This document shows, one piece after another, positions 49,901 through 62,600 of a stretch of 64,000 nt of DNA. Each line of letters starts with the position of its first letter. Within the stretch, counting starts at the first letter, position 1. The DNA comes from Typha latifolia (lineage: Eukaryota > Streptophyta > Magnoliopsida > Poales > Typhaceae). The position numbers and the translations under genes were made by a program. A model generated the notes under the pieces. That model saw only the letters and a program-made list of their open reading frames with translations, ran no database searches and was not told where the DNA came from. Where the stretch lies: the NCBI GenBank assembly GCA_019914945.1, contig CM034102.1, positions 12,823,501 through 12,887,500 of the forward strand, given 5' to 3'.

Positions 49901-50750
49901 ACAAAAAGAGATAAGTTGATGGACCAACAAACTCTAGTAGAATTGGTTTGTTACCTTTCCCTACATTCATTCTTCTACTCTCCTTTTTTCTTAATCAAGT
50001 GTCAGCACTATTTGATGGTGTTCTGCAGTGGATGGCCAAAGTTCACTCTAACCCCGAAATAATTAGTGGAAAAAATTATTTAGTAATTTAATTGCTTAGC
50101 TCAATGGTTCAACTCAGTTAATGCATCGACAGTGTGATTAGTTAAAAGAACAACATAAAGTAATATCTCAACAATATTTAATTCGAAGTAATAGCTCGAC
50201 AATACATATAACTTAAAACTTAAACTAGACGACCTAATGTATTAACTAAGAGTTAGGCATTTGTTTAGACTTCAAGCACTTAAATGACAAAGAAGAAGGG
50301 ATATGTTTGATGGCTGTAAGATTACCACCAAATTTTGATATTGCAATGTTAGTATCACTTCAACCAATACTTAGTCAGAAAATATAACATTTTTTTTTTA
50401 ATTTTACAAGATCTAAAGTATTATCCATATTATGTGAATAAAAGAAAATTTCAGCACGCATACTATGGTAAATCATAAATCATATCTTAGTAGACATGCG
50501 TTTCAAGAGACTAGCCATGAACACTTATCCATTCTTAACAGTGAACTCATGGAACAGCTAATATTGAACCACATATTTAACAAGTTAATCCATTCTCTAC
50601 TCTTTGATGATGTGAAGTGTGAAGGCACATATCAATGAGTCATTCATTGATCGGTATTAGAGTGCCATTAGAAAATACAGTACAAATTTATCCCTCTATT
50701 CTAATTAATCCCTTGATCACGGAAACATTCCCTTGAGGAATTCCTCAAAG
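49900..50750. other. Intergenic/3' flank of the FRA10AC1-like gene
   Basis: AT-rich; no gene or element recognised. The right edge should contain the 3' UTR of the FRA10AC1-like gene. The last 35 nt are a duplicate of the coding end (see hunt section). Confidence 0.5.
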
Positions 50751-50786
50751 TTACGGAAACATTCCCTCAAGGAATTCCTCGAAGTT
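50718..50786 (-). repeat. 34-bp tandem duplication over the FRA10AC1-like stop codon
   Basis: Reading the minus strand, a unit starting AACTTCGAGGAATTCCT and ending ATGTTTCCGT occurs twice, head to tail. The first copy ends the open frame; its junction with the second forms the TAA stop. The second copy would end in TGA. Confidence 0.85.
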
Positions 50787-53643
50787 GTCGTCCTCCGCAT
50801 TGCCATCACCTGCTGAAGTATCCTTCAGCCCTGCAACAGTTGCAAAATAGTCAGTTACAAATGGGCATATTTTAAACTGGTAATCCAATTGAAGCCACAC
50901 CCTCTATATACTGTGATGTCATGCTCCCCGCCTACGAAAAAGATGAAAAAGAAAAAAGGCAAACGGGAAAGATGAGGGAACTGTCTTGGTTCGACAATTA
51001 GTTAATTACTCTTAGTTGCAATGTTTTCCTCCTCATCTATATTATAATCCTAAACGAGATCAGCTTTCCAAATTTGATGATTACAGGCTGGACTGAAAAT
51101 TTAAAGCTCATGATGACCTATACAAAAAGAACCTCTACTAAGAAATATAGGACCTGATTCTAAAAAAAAAAGGTGTGATTATTCACTACTATTATGACAA
51201 AGTTTACAGTCTTGAGAGGTTCAGAGGCATCGTAAGAAACACACACAAGCAAATAAAAGCAGACCTTTTTTCCTTCTACCATTGCTCTTGCTCTGCTCCT
51301 CATCGGTGCTATCAAGGCATCCCTCTATGTCCCTAGACAAATAGACAAATAAAAGAGATAAAAGATTCAGATTACCAAAAAAAAAACATTGATATTATTA
51401 ATTTATTATTATTAAGTATAGGTAAAGAAAGAAGTAAATTAGCAGGAGTTTTGATACCTCTTTCTCTTGTCATTTTTTTTATCCTTAACAATAGACTGCT
51501 CCTTTTCTTTCTCCCTTCTATAAACAAGTTTTTCTGCACATCTTTGATAAAGGAGTCCATCAAGCCAAATAATTAATCACAACATGTCAATACAAGTTAT
51601 ATGAAAATCTCTTACATCAGGAATGGAATGACGAAATTAATGAAGTATTTTAAGGAAATTAATCAACTTTCAATAAAACCACGCCAGCAGAAAAGAAAAG
51701 GACAATTTAAAAAATAATTTATTGGACATATTAATGGGCTCTGCTTGTTCTTGGCTTCTAGCATATGCACACACTGTCAGGTTCATCTCCCACCTAGCTT
51801 GCCACGCTGACAGCAGCTCTGTTCAGTTAAATATGATACATGTTGGGGTCATCGGACCTCTAGATTGGGGAGGTATAAAGATACTTGTTAATCCCCACCA
51901 TATAATGCACAAAAAGGTGTGAGTTGATATTTGCTAACAGACAGATTTTACCCTTCACCAATAAGTTTCTCCTTGTCTTACATTCCCAGTGTCATCAAAA
52001 TCTCTCTTTTCCTATGGAAAAAATTGCAACCAAAGGTTGCAGTTTTGATGGCAAGGGTCTTACTTTGGTGAATGCCTGCATTTGCAACTGCTACACAACA
52101 ATAGTGAAAGTGAGAAATGTAGCCGCATGTTAATAACTTCATTACACATGGGCATTTACTGAGTGATAAGCTGATATTGATTCTTAATCGGAACTTTTCT
52201 ACACATAGTAAGATGTGGAGAGCAGAAGCTGCCATACAACTGCTGCATCAATTGGATTCTAATTGCAACTGTGACACTCGTCCCTTAGATTTGATCCCCT
52301 TCAGAAATGATCACTCACATACCGTACTTAAATGGAACAATAATTATGAAAGATTCCGTGAGAGGTGCTATTTCAGAATTGTTTTCATTAATGATTAAGT
52401 TGGGTACTGCCAGATGGGGATACCTATGTTCATTCTGTTTAACTAAGACAAGACAGCCAGCCAGAAATAATATGAAACGTACCACAATAGTCAAAACCAG
52501 GCCTTACTCCAATTTCAGACATGCCTCAATAGAAAACTAGCCTTTTCCCCTGAAACTTCAAAAAGTGGTTCCTTCATGAGGTTCTACTACTCATATAGGT
52601 GAGCTTCTATCAACTAGATAAATTTCATCAACAGTTTTTGTATAAAGCATGACTATAGAGGTGTGCCAGTGCACAAGGTTTTGTACAAAGTATAACAGGT
52701 AACTTTTTCCCTATGTCTTGACCTGATTCAGGTCATATAATATTTTAGTGTCACTTTTTCCCATATGTCAAACTGATGTAGCAAATTTAAGAATATAAAT
52801 TGCATGTGCATTGAACATAAGCACTGAAGAACACATTGCATACCTACTTCATTTGCCCACAGGAAAACTCAGCTTACTGATTAAAAATGGTGTGGATCTC
52901 CTCCCTAATGTTGTATCTAATAATCATTAAGAAAAAGAAAGTCTTCCTCTAGTTAAAAATCTCCAATAAAAATATGGCTTGAAACAACCATATCTTTAAG
53001 AGAAAAGATAACCTTAAAAACTATGGAAGAAATAGGTTCCCAGTAATCATCTATTAGAAATTCAATGCAACCAGTACTAGTAAAAAGAAATGCACATGCT
53101 ATGTACTGAATATGTGCCCACATGAGTAACTATAGGCATAGTATAACATGATGTCATCAAACTGGCTTAAACTGCCTCGATATCGCAAACAACAATAGAA
53201 AAGTAGCGGACAAACTAACCTCTTACAAGCTACCAATTTCACGAGAGCCTGTTTTTGTTCTCCAGCTTCCACATATGAAAAGTTTACCTGAAATGGAAGC
53301 AAGCAATGTTGAAATCCACCACCAGTAATAGGTAGCCAATAGTAGCTGAAAATCAGAGATAAGAAGTTCAAACTTGAAAGCCATCAGGCCAACCACATGG
53401 AAAATATTTAGCTTAATCATAATATTCTGCATTGGCCTCTCTATTCTTTTGTTTAGTTTCTGCAAGTCTAGATTCACATAACTCAGTTCATAAGAAACAT
53501 ATGTATAAGAAACATGTCAAGCAACACACAGTGTCATCTGGTTGCATGCCAGCAGTGCAAGAGGGGCAGGCAGAAGTGGAGAGTGCCTGAAGAGAGGAGG
53601 CTCAGCAACTCAGCAATGCTGGAAATGTTTTATATATATATAT

Positions 53644-53676
<33 letters not shown>

Positions 53677-56600
53677 TTAAGAGATTATTCTATAATGCAC
53701 AATAAGGTGAGAAGGAAACAAGATGAAAAAAATAAGCCCCCGTTTATTTCAGGAATAACTTTTTTCTTGTTCCGAAATACAACTCCTTATTCTAGAATAA
53801 TAACTAAACGTCATAATAACTTTATTTTAAAATATAAATACTATTCATCAAAATTACATTTTATACAACACTAACATATTTACTAATTTACCCTTAAAAT
53901 CTATGTCATTAATCTACTTGATATCAAATCAAATAACATTCATGGTAATTTCATTAAAAAACATCTTTTTCTCATCTTTTCCTTCACTTTATATCACATT
54001 AAAAGTATTTATTGCACTCTTATTTCATAATACAAGTGAATATAAAAATAGGTATTCCTAGAATAAATACTTCATTTTGGAAATAAAAAAGAGGATTTTT
54101 CGTGATGTATGTGTCAAAAGGATTTTTCGTATCAACAAGCTGGAAATATGAAATGTGTTGCCCGCTAGAAGTACCAACCTGAATTGCAATTTTTATCTTA
54201 AGAAATTGATATATGAACAGTAATTAAGTGATGATAGATATTTATTTTTCAAAAGGAAATATCTTCTTTTGTTTGTTTCAACATAAAAGTACCGAACCGT
54301 AAAACCAAAGTCATGTGCATTGTGTATTATGATAACTATTCAAAACCTATTATCCTAATCAAGGTTCAAAAAATCGAGATCGAGATCAGCCTTTCGAAAA
54401 ACAATACGTATCGGCCGGATCGATCGTCTGAATCGATCGGACTTTTTAATTACGTAAAATTCTAAATATTATTTAAAAATATAGGAAAACTTCTAAAAAT
54501 TTACCAAAAATAAGAAAATAAAGAAATAAAAACTATGGTGCAATGAAAATTGAAAGTTGATGAGTGAAAAAAAATTAAATAAAAAAAAACCATGGTGAAG
54601 TGAAAAAGAGAAGAAGATGATGAAGAAAAGAGAATAAAAAGAGAGAGAAAGCAGAAGAAATAAAAAAAATTTGAGAGAAATAAAGAAATGAATTAAAAAA
54701 ATTTATACCAGAGTTCGCCAAAGTTAGATATGTGTCGCCGGAGTTTGTCGGAGCTAGATCTCTCCGCAAGAGAAACAATATTATATGATAAGGAGAGAAA
54801 AAGAGAGAATGAGTGAGAGTGAAAGAGAGAAAGAGAGAGTGAGAAGAAAGAGAGAAAGAGAAAGAGAGTTCGAATCAAACCTAGATTGGAATCGGCCGAT
54901 CCGACGAACCATGATTCTAATCTTTTTTGTAAACTTACACTATAGGGATTCTTCCCAAGTTTCCCAGCTACTTCCAAAATTTCTAGCCAAAGCTGATGAA
55001 ACAGGGAAAGTAACGACAATCTACTCTTTGTAATATAACTATGATTCTCCAACATAGATTATTTTTCTAGATCATTCGAACTTAGGATGAATTTTGATAT
55101 CTCATCCAAAGATGGTCGTGATGGTGGCATGGCACCTGGCACAAGGTGTGCCAGTGACACACTCGCATGTCGAGTTATGTTGATCTCCGCGTCGATGTAG
55201 AGCTTTGTTTCTTTTTCTTTTATTTCCATCAATCATCATCAAATGAAATCTTCTATCCTCCTCGTTATTTTACGTTTAACTAGATATTACTTTTAATTAT
55301 TTAACTATTATCAATTAATATTATGTATTGAATGTTATTATGTGTCCAATTATATTATCGAGTATACAATTATATTATGGAGTGTTCAATCATTAATATT
55401 AGTTTTAATAAATGTATTCAATCATATTATATGTTGAATTATATTTATATTTGATAGTTGCTTTATCTTTAATAATATAGGTGACTTACAAAAATAATCT
55501 AAAGAGAAAACATTATAACGTATGTTTTAATACATATATTTAAATCAAATATTAACATGTCGAAGATTCAAAAACATCTCTAAATGTCTTAAATTTCTAA
55601 TTAAAAATATGTTAAATGCGTATTAGCGACACGCAGGGGTGTGCCGGTCCTTATAACCATCGTTGATTTCATCTACTACAAAATAAATAGATAAAATGAA
55701 AGATTCACGCATTGGTGAACTATTTTGCGTCTAAGATAATTGTTCAAGATTGTTGCACTGGTTCACATGCATGGCATGTAAACAGAAATAGTCAAATTTA
55801 ATTGCCTAGTATGAAAATACCAGTATCAAAATTTTGATTATTAAGAAGAGATTCATATATCCTGATATAGATGAACATGAGAATTTTACAAGCAACCAGA
55901 ATTACTACATTCACCATAATGTAAGATAAGTGTAGGTCAGCAATTTATGATGACCGCCGCGCATCGAATAAACACTGAAAACTGTAGCTAGTTCTGCAAT
56001 GAACCCAGATATACTAGCACCAGTAAAGGAAATGCTGCAGTGAGAAAAGGTAAACAAAGTAGAGTCAAAAACATGCCTCATAACTTCCTAAGCCATCTTT
56101 CTCGTCGCATTTCTTGTTGCCACAGACAAATTGGCCTATTATATTGACAATAATATAGCTTGTCAATATTTAATATAGAATTCTGAAAATTTGAAGATAA
56201 CATTGAGTGACAATGAACTGTGACAAAATAAGCATCACTGCCTAGTATTAGGACAATCCATTCTCAATATAAGCCAAATAAATAAATAAATGGAGAATAC
56301 AATATCTTAATAGGTTGAGGACAGGCTGTCATAAAATATGGACTACATAACACATCACTGATAAGCACAGCATGTCACAGCGTCTTACTGGTAGGTGATC
56401 AACACGAGAATACACAAAATTTCATATCAAACAATGCTTTTGGCCACTACCACCCCTTCATAGTTGATTTCCACCTATGTTATCGTCCATCATCATCCTC
56501 TAACATCCCCATCCATCCGCCCACTTCCCATCACAGAAAAATAGATTAGGTGTTCTTTTTACCTTCTGATCAATGGAGACAGGCAAGAGAAGAGAGCATT

Positions 56601-59600
56601 ACTAATATAACTTCCAACCCGTACCCGCAAATATCAAAAATGTAAACCTAAACCTATCTTCTCTAGAACACATCTTACTAATTGGCCACTCCCTCGTCCC
56701 TCTCACTCCTATGTAATTGCCAAAGATCCCCCTCTGCCCCAACTTCGGTGCCTCCCATCTCTCATCTTCTCCCTCCCTTGCACTCTTTTCCTACCTCGTC
56801 AAAATGACATTTGCACAATTACAATACAAGCCTTGCCACCTGGCATGTCTCATATTCTCATGTCGCTGCCACAACCTGTGCCAGTGGATTGTAAATCCCT
56901 TCTATTAGTACATGTTGTTCCACAAGTAAAAGAACATATCCATAAGGCCTTGGCACTACAATTTGAACATATTTATATCCTGTCAAAACACATCACACAC
57001 TTTTGCAGCACATAGTGATGTAAGTTGTTAAAAGGTTACAGTGTGTATTTACTGGATTACCTTTGCCAGATACGACTTCCTTTTCTGTTCTCCATCTTAG
57101 GCCAATCTGTGCAGAAGAAATTTCCTCAGAAACAAATAACTCTATTGACATTATTAGGGCAAAAAAGCGGCAAAAAATTAATGCATGAAATATAACACGA
57201 AATCAAAAATATATCATATTAAATTTGCATTATGCTGACTCAAGACTGAGGATTAGTAAGCTGCTAATGAAGTTATAGTGTTATACTCAAATGACATGTA
57301 AAGGATAGTGTGCAAATCCAATATCACTAGTAAAACAAACCAACATAGTGACAATCATGAAGAAACTCATGCACAGGTACTCAACCATATCATAGTAGAT
57401 CTAAATTGTCGCATTGGCACCCCTAGACCAACTTCTGCCTGAGCCCTGAAATATTGTGCCACAACTAGAAAACAATGTGGCAAATCAACTTGATTTAGCA
57501 TTCAGTAATGTTCTATTGCACAAGACTAGCCTTCAGACCATTTTTGTCTTTCCATTATTAATTTGAGAGGCTCTTATTTCATTAAGTATGTACTAGTTTA
57601 GTTTGTGCGACTAGTTATGATTATGAATTCTTAAGCAAGCTAGAACCATAAAGCATGACATGTCTCCTAATTATCTGGGATTTTAAAATGTGGAAGACTG
57701 ATCATGCTCCTCCCATTGCATCAATGACTCAAGGACTCCAGGACTGCATCCTGAAACTGTGGTGCATCCATCTACCTTCCTTTTTTTCACCCGCCACCGG
57801 TACACTGACTCTTCCACCATAAAGCAATTATCACCACCATCTCCTGATTCATGGCCACCACCAACACTGCATTGTTATCCCTTGGCACTCTTCTTTTCTA
57901 CCTCTCTCCCACCCTCACACTCTCTTCCATTGGCACCATTATCATTGGCATACAGTCACTACAGAACTCTGTGAGGAGGTCAAAAGAAAAGAGTACATTT
58001 TACAAAGGAAATGAAAAAAAGAAAGTATATATGGAGGAAACAGGAAGACAGACACCGTGATAAGATGATCATATAGTGGCTGCTTTTGCAGTCTAGGGAA
58101 GAATTTGCTTATTTTTAATGTCAAGAAAATGTCAAAGGGCTTTTCTTGAAAATGGTAATTTTCTCTCTTTGTTTTCTTCTTTTTCTTTTTATTTAAACAA
58201 AGGCATGTCAAGAAAATGCCATTCATTAGTTTAAAATTTTGAATTTGATAATTTAATTATAAGGTATTGACTATTTAAAGTATAAACCTAGACCAATAAA
58301 TTTATAGTTTAGAATAAATTTTTAGAAGGAACTTCTGGTTATTTGTGTCCAACTGTCCATATCAAAACACTGACCATGCATAATGGATATACTTAATCAT
58401 CAGATGTCAATTTACAGAAAATAGTAGAAAAATATTAAAAGCAATTAGATAAATTAGATTAATTAGATTAATTAGAACCATGATAATCTAGTTTTTCCAC
58501 AAGGCCATCTAAGTGTGCAAGGAATAGATTAAGCCCGTCAACATAAAACACTATCATAAAACAAACATGACATATTTTACCAATATAAAATCAAGTATAG
58601 TACTGTCAAATTGCAGATAATAAATTAAAGCTAGGGAGGGAAGGTATAGTAATGCTATGAATAACCTAGCATATAGTGTATATAAGCAGACTCATTATAC
58701 AGCAACGAGAAGAGGTAAGACCAGAAAAAAGAAAAGGATAGGAAGAGAACTAAGGAATAAAGAAAGTTTTTTATCTTCTTATAAGAAGGAAACATCATCA
58801 GTAAACACATACTCTATGAAAGTTATAGATTCTTAATATACCTCATGCCTAGCTAGTTAAAAAATACCTTGCCTTTTTTGTACTGTGACATATCTGCAAT
58901 GCAATATCTATCAGACGTTAAGGCTTCTAAGATACATATATCACAATTTTCAAATAAGAGTCCCATGTAAGATTATAGAAAGTATAACTTAGTAGGCATA
59001 AATTGTGAACATATGGCATTCATTAATAAAATGAAGCTGGTAAAGTAAATATCACCAAAATTAAAATAGTTCTGTTATACAATAATACAAATGGATAAAC
59101 AATTAGCAGTCCATTTTTTCTAAAAGTTTGCTTATTTACTTTCACGCACAAGCAGTCCATAAAGAATAAACTAGCTTTAGTAGCCATTTGAAACAAAAGA
59201 TATATCTATCAAATAACTGAGTTTAATAAGACTCCTTATTCCACAATGTATCAGATTTCATAAGACCGTAAGCAGCGAAAATTTCCATGAGCATTCCAAT
59301 AACCAACTCAAGTTTCATGTAATTAACATTACCACTATAAAAGTACATATATTTGGAAACTTAGTAGTCCGAGGACCACAAAGTTATGAGCAATACTTAT
59401 AATATGCAGGGACATATCATATTCTCCAACTTATTTCCTAGCTTTAACAAAGATTTATGTTTCAGAAATTGCTTAAAGGTGATGCAGTATTGAAGTTATA
59501 GTTCAGCTAGATATAAGTTGGAGACTTCACTAAAGGGTTTATACTGGATGATGCTGATTATCATTATTTCTCTTGGTTTTTTAGAGCTGAAGTGACAAAT

Positions 59601-62600
59601 AACAGGTTGGGAAGCACAAAGGTTGAACTAACACAGTTGCACATAATACCACCAAAAAGTTGATGAAGCACAATGTTGTTATTGAGAAAAAGAGCTGCAA
59701 GTGCAGCACAAAAGTATAAAACAAGTCAGCTGAAAACATAACTACACAAAGTTGATGAGACACACTCTTTTTATTGAGGAAAACAGCTTCAACTTCAATT
59801 ATCTGCCATTTGAAGTAAATTGAACAGCGGAGATAGGTTCTCTACCTACAGTTTAACATGGGCTTCTTAAAACATACAGCGTTGGCATCTTCACACAATC
59901 CAGGTTAGGATTGCCACAGCTAATTGATTCTTTGTGTTGAGCAGTATAGAATTTGTGTTGAGCAGCATAGACTGTGCCACCAAGGTGGTGGAATAGTACA
60001 ATAACACTGGCACAACCTCAGTTATATGAGCAAGCCGGGTCTTGCCGCAAATAGTGTGTCAGCATTGTACCAGACCTGTGCCGGAGGCACATAATATATT
60101 GGTGCGCCAGCAGCACATAAAACTCTGCTCCAGCTCTATCAAACAGAACCCAAGCAGAGTTGAAAAGCTCAAAGATATCATATTGAAGTTTTCCAAACAA
60201 AAAGTTATGCTACCGTAAGACTTCAAAAAGGATACTCTTTAAAAAGCTTGTCATAATAACGTTTGACGAGCCTTTTCTCCCAAGTAGAGTCCACGTCATC
60301 TTCTTCAGATAGAATAAACCTTTATACGGAACAAAAAATAAAAAAATAAAAAACTGTCAGTATCTAATATTTATTAGAGATGTCCAAAGCAATCTGGAGA
60401 ACAAGAAAAATATCAGTTGGAATTAAGGAAAAGCATAACTGCAGAAATCTTAACTACCTTCATGTTCAGACTGGATTATACTACTAAATATTCCTCAATA
60501 CATGTAAATAATTGTATTTAGGTGGCAATTAAAGATCTTCTTTTGATGTTTTAGTTGAAAAGACACAATTGAAATCTCAAAAGTGAGAACATGCATATGA
60601 CAAGAAAAGACCTTAGAATAATATATACAAATTAGAGGATCCATTTCATAAAGAACTAATAATGAAGGGAATAAAGCAACCAAATAAGGTACAACTACAA
60701 ATAGTCAATTAAAACCCTTTTAGCTTTACCCTATTCTTTTTTCTTTCATTCTTTCATACAAAATTTTCATCTTTTTTTTTGTCTAGCTCTTGCTTACTGC
60801 TCCTTGATGCTCCTTCTATTTTTCCTTAAAGGAACGACCGCCTAGTTTGTCAGGAGGTCCATATAGGCATCTAGATCCCACACATGCATTTGGAATATTA
60901 GCCTAAACAATATTGAAATGTAAAACCATTTAAGAAAATGAACCAAAAGTATAAAGTAGCATATCCACATAATTATGGATGTGAATTATAATCTCTATGC
61001 ATTACATCGTAAACTTTCCTGAAAAGTATCCGCTAGTTATAGGTCATGACATACAAATATACAACTAAGGTGAGAATTCACTAAGAAAATGAGTATGTAC
61101 TTCTACTTTCTACAGTAGTACAATATATTTGTAAATGAAGCTTTATAAAACTTATAGATTTCACAACACAATGGAAAGTACAAAAAAAAATTGTATAGTG
61201 TTCAAATACTTATTAAATATACTATGACTTATAAGCCATAGCATGCAATCAATTACAAATTAAGGGTGCTTTCGTTCATCATATTATTCAGATTAATGTG
61301 ATATATCATATGATTGGGCTATTTGCAACAAAAAAAAATTAATAATTACAAGATTGGGCTCTTGAAACTGAATGTATTTATTTTTCTATACTAATACACA
61401 TCTTTTTATAAGAAAATACATACAATTTACACAAAAGATGCGCATAAGGGCCCATTTTTGCTATTTTAGAAACTAAAAGGCTTTTTTGTGCAAATGACCC
61501 CATATGATTGTGATGCTACTTATATCTACATTCGCATTTATAGTTATCTAGACCAGCCAATATACAATAGTCCATATTGTGCAATTAATTGTGTTTTACA
61601 TGTGTAAAAGGGTGTTGAAGAAAAAATCACTATGTTGGGGTGTGGAACCGTAGGAGCACGAGGGCATGTAATAAGTTTAACACCTTTTTGAACCTTATTG
61701 TTGCCCATTGGAGCAAGAAGAAAGGACATCTTTACTAGCCTTCACTAATGTAACCTATGACAAACTTATCTTAGAGATTCTCTCAAATAGAAAAGTTTGA
61801 TTAAAACAGCTCTCCTAGCTAAAACAATCAGATAATTGGGAAGTAACCAAGATGAAAATTAATACCCAGTCAAAACTCTCAGATCAAACATAACAAAATA
61901 ACTCTATAGAGATGTCAAAACATAACATAAAGGCAGTGACTACTTACTAGCTCTTCATTCAACCAGTGTTTTAAAATATGAGGCTGGCACCTAGTGGGGT
62001 GCTCATGTGAGCACCTCAATTAGGAGGGAGGCAGCCTATTTAAACAGCCCTAATTAAGACGGGTGATTAGGCGAGCATTTTGCAATTAAGTATAGGGTAG
62101 AACAACTTTTATGTGGCCATATGGATCTGGATTTTAAAATATCCAACTGCAATAAATTTAAAAATAATGAACTAATCCCAATTGAACATGTATTGGTTTC
62201 TCCACTTCCACGTAACAACATGCTATATTAGTCTATATCCAACAAGAATTCGCAAGGAAAGTTTCAAGAAAGATCCCATAGCATCAATGAATACATAGAA
62301 TATTGTTGCATGGCTTTCTGAATTAAAAATAAATGAAAGAGCAAATATTCCTTAGCTTTGGGGTTAATATTCCTCAGTATGACTGAAGATGCCTCAGGTG
62401 CAATGGAAGTCATAGCTTCAAGGACAAAATTTAGAATTGCATCATAAGGTGTTTCTAGTTCTAGAAGTTTGGATGACAATGATGAAGCACATCTAAGCTC
62501 TGAGAATGACTAAGATGAGAAAGTTAAAGCAAATCTAGAATAACATGATAGTTATGATGATGAGATAAGATCCAATGAAGAGCTTCATATTGATCAAGCT

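Noticed and set aside
54575..55055. Leu/Ser/Phe-rich ORFs on the minus strand
   Set aside because: Generated by the GA/CT-rich low-complexity tract within an intron of the FRA10AC1-like gene.
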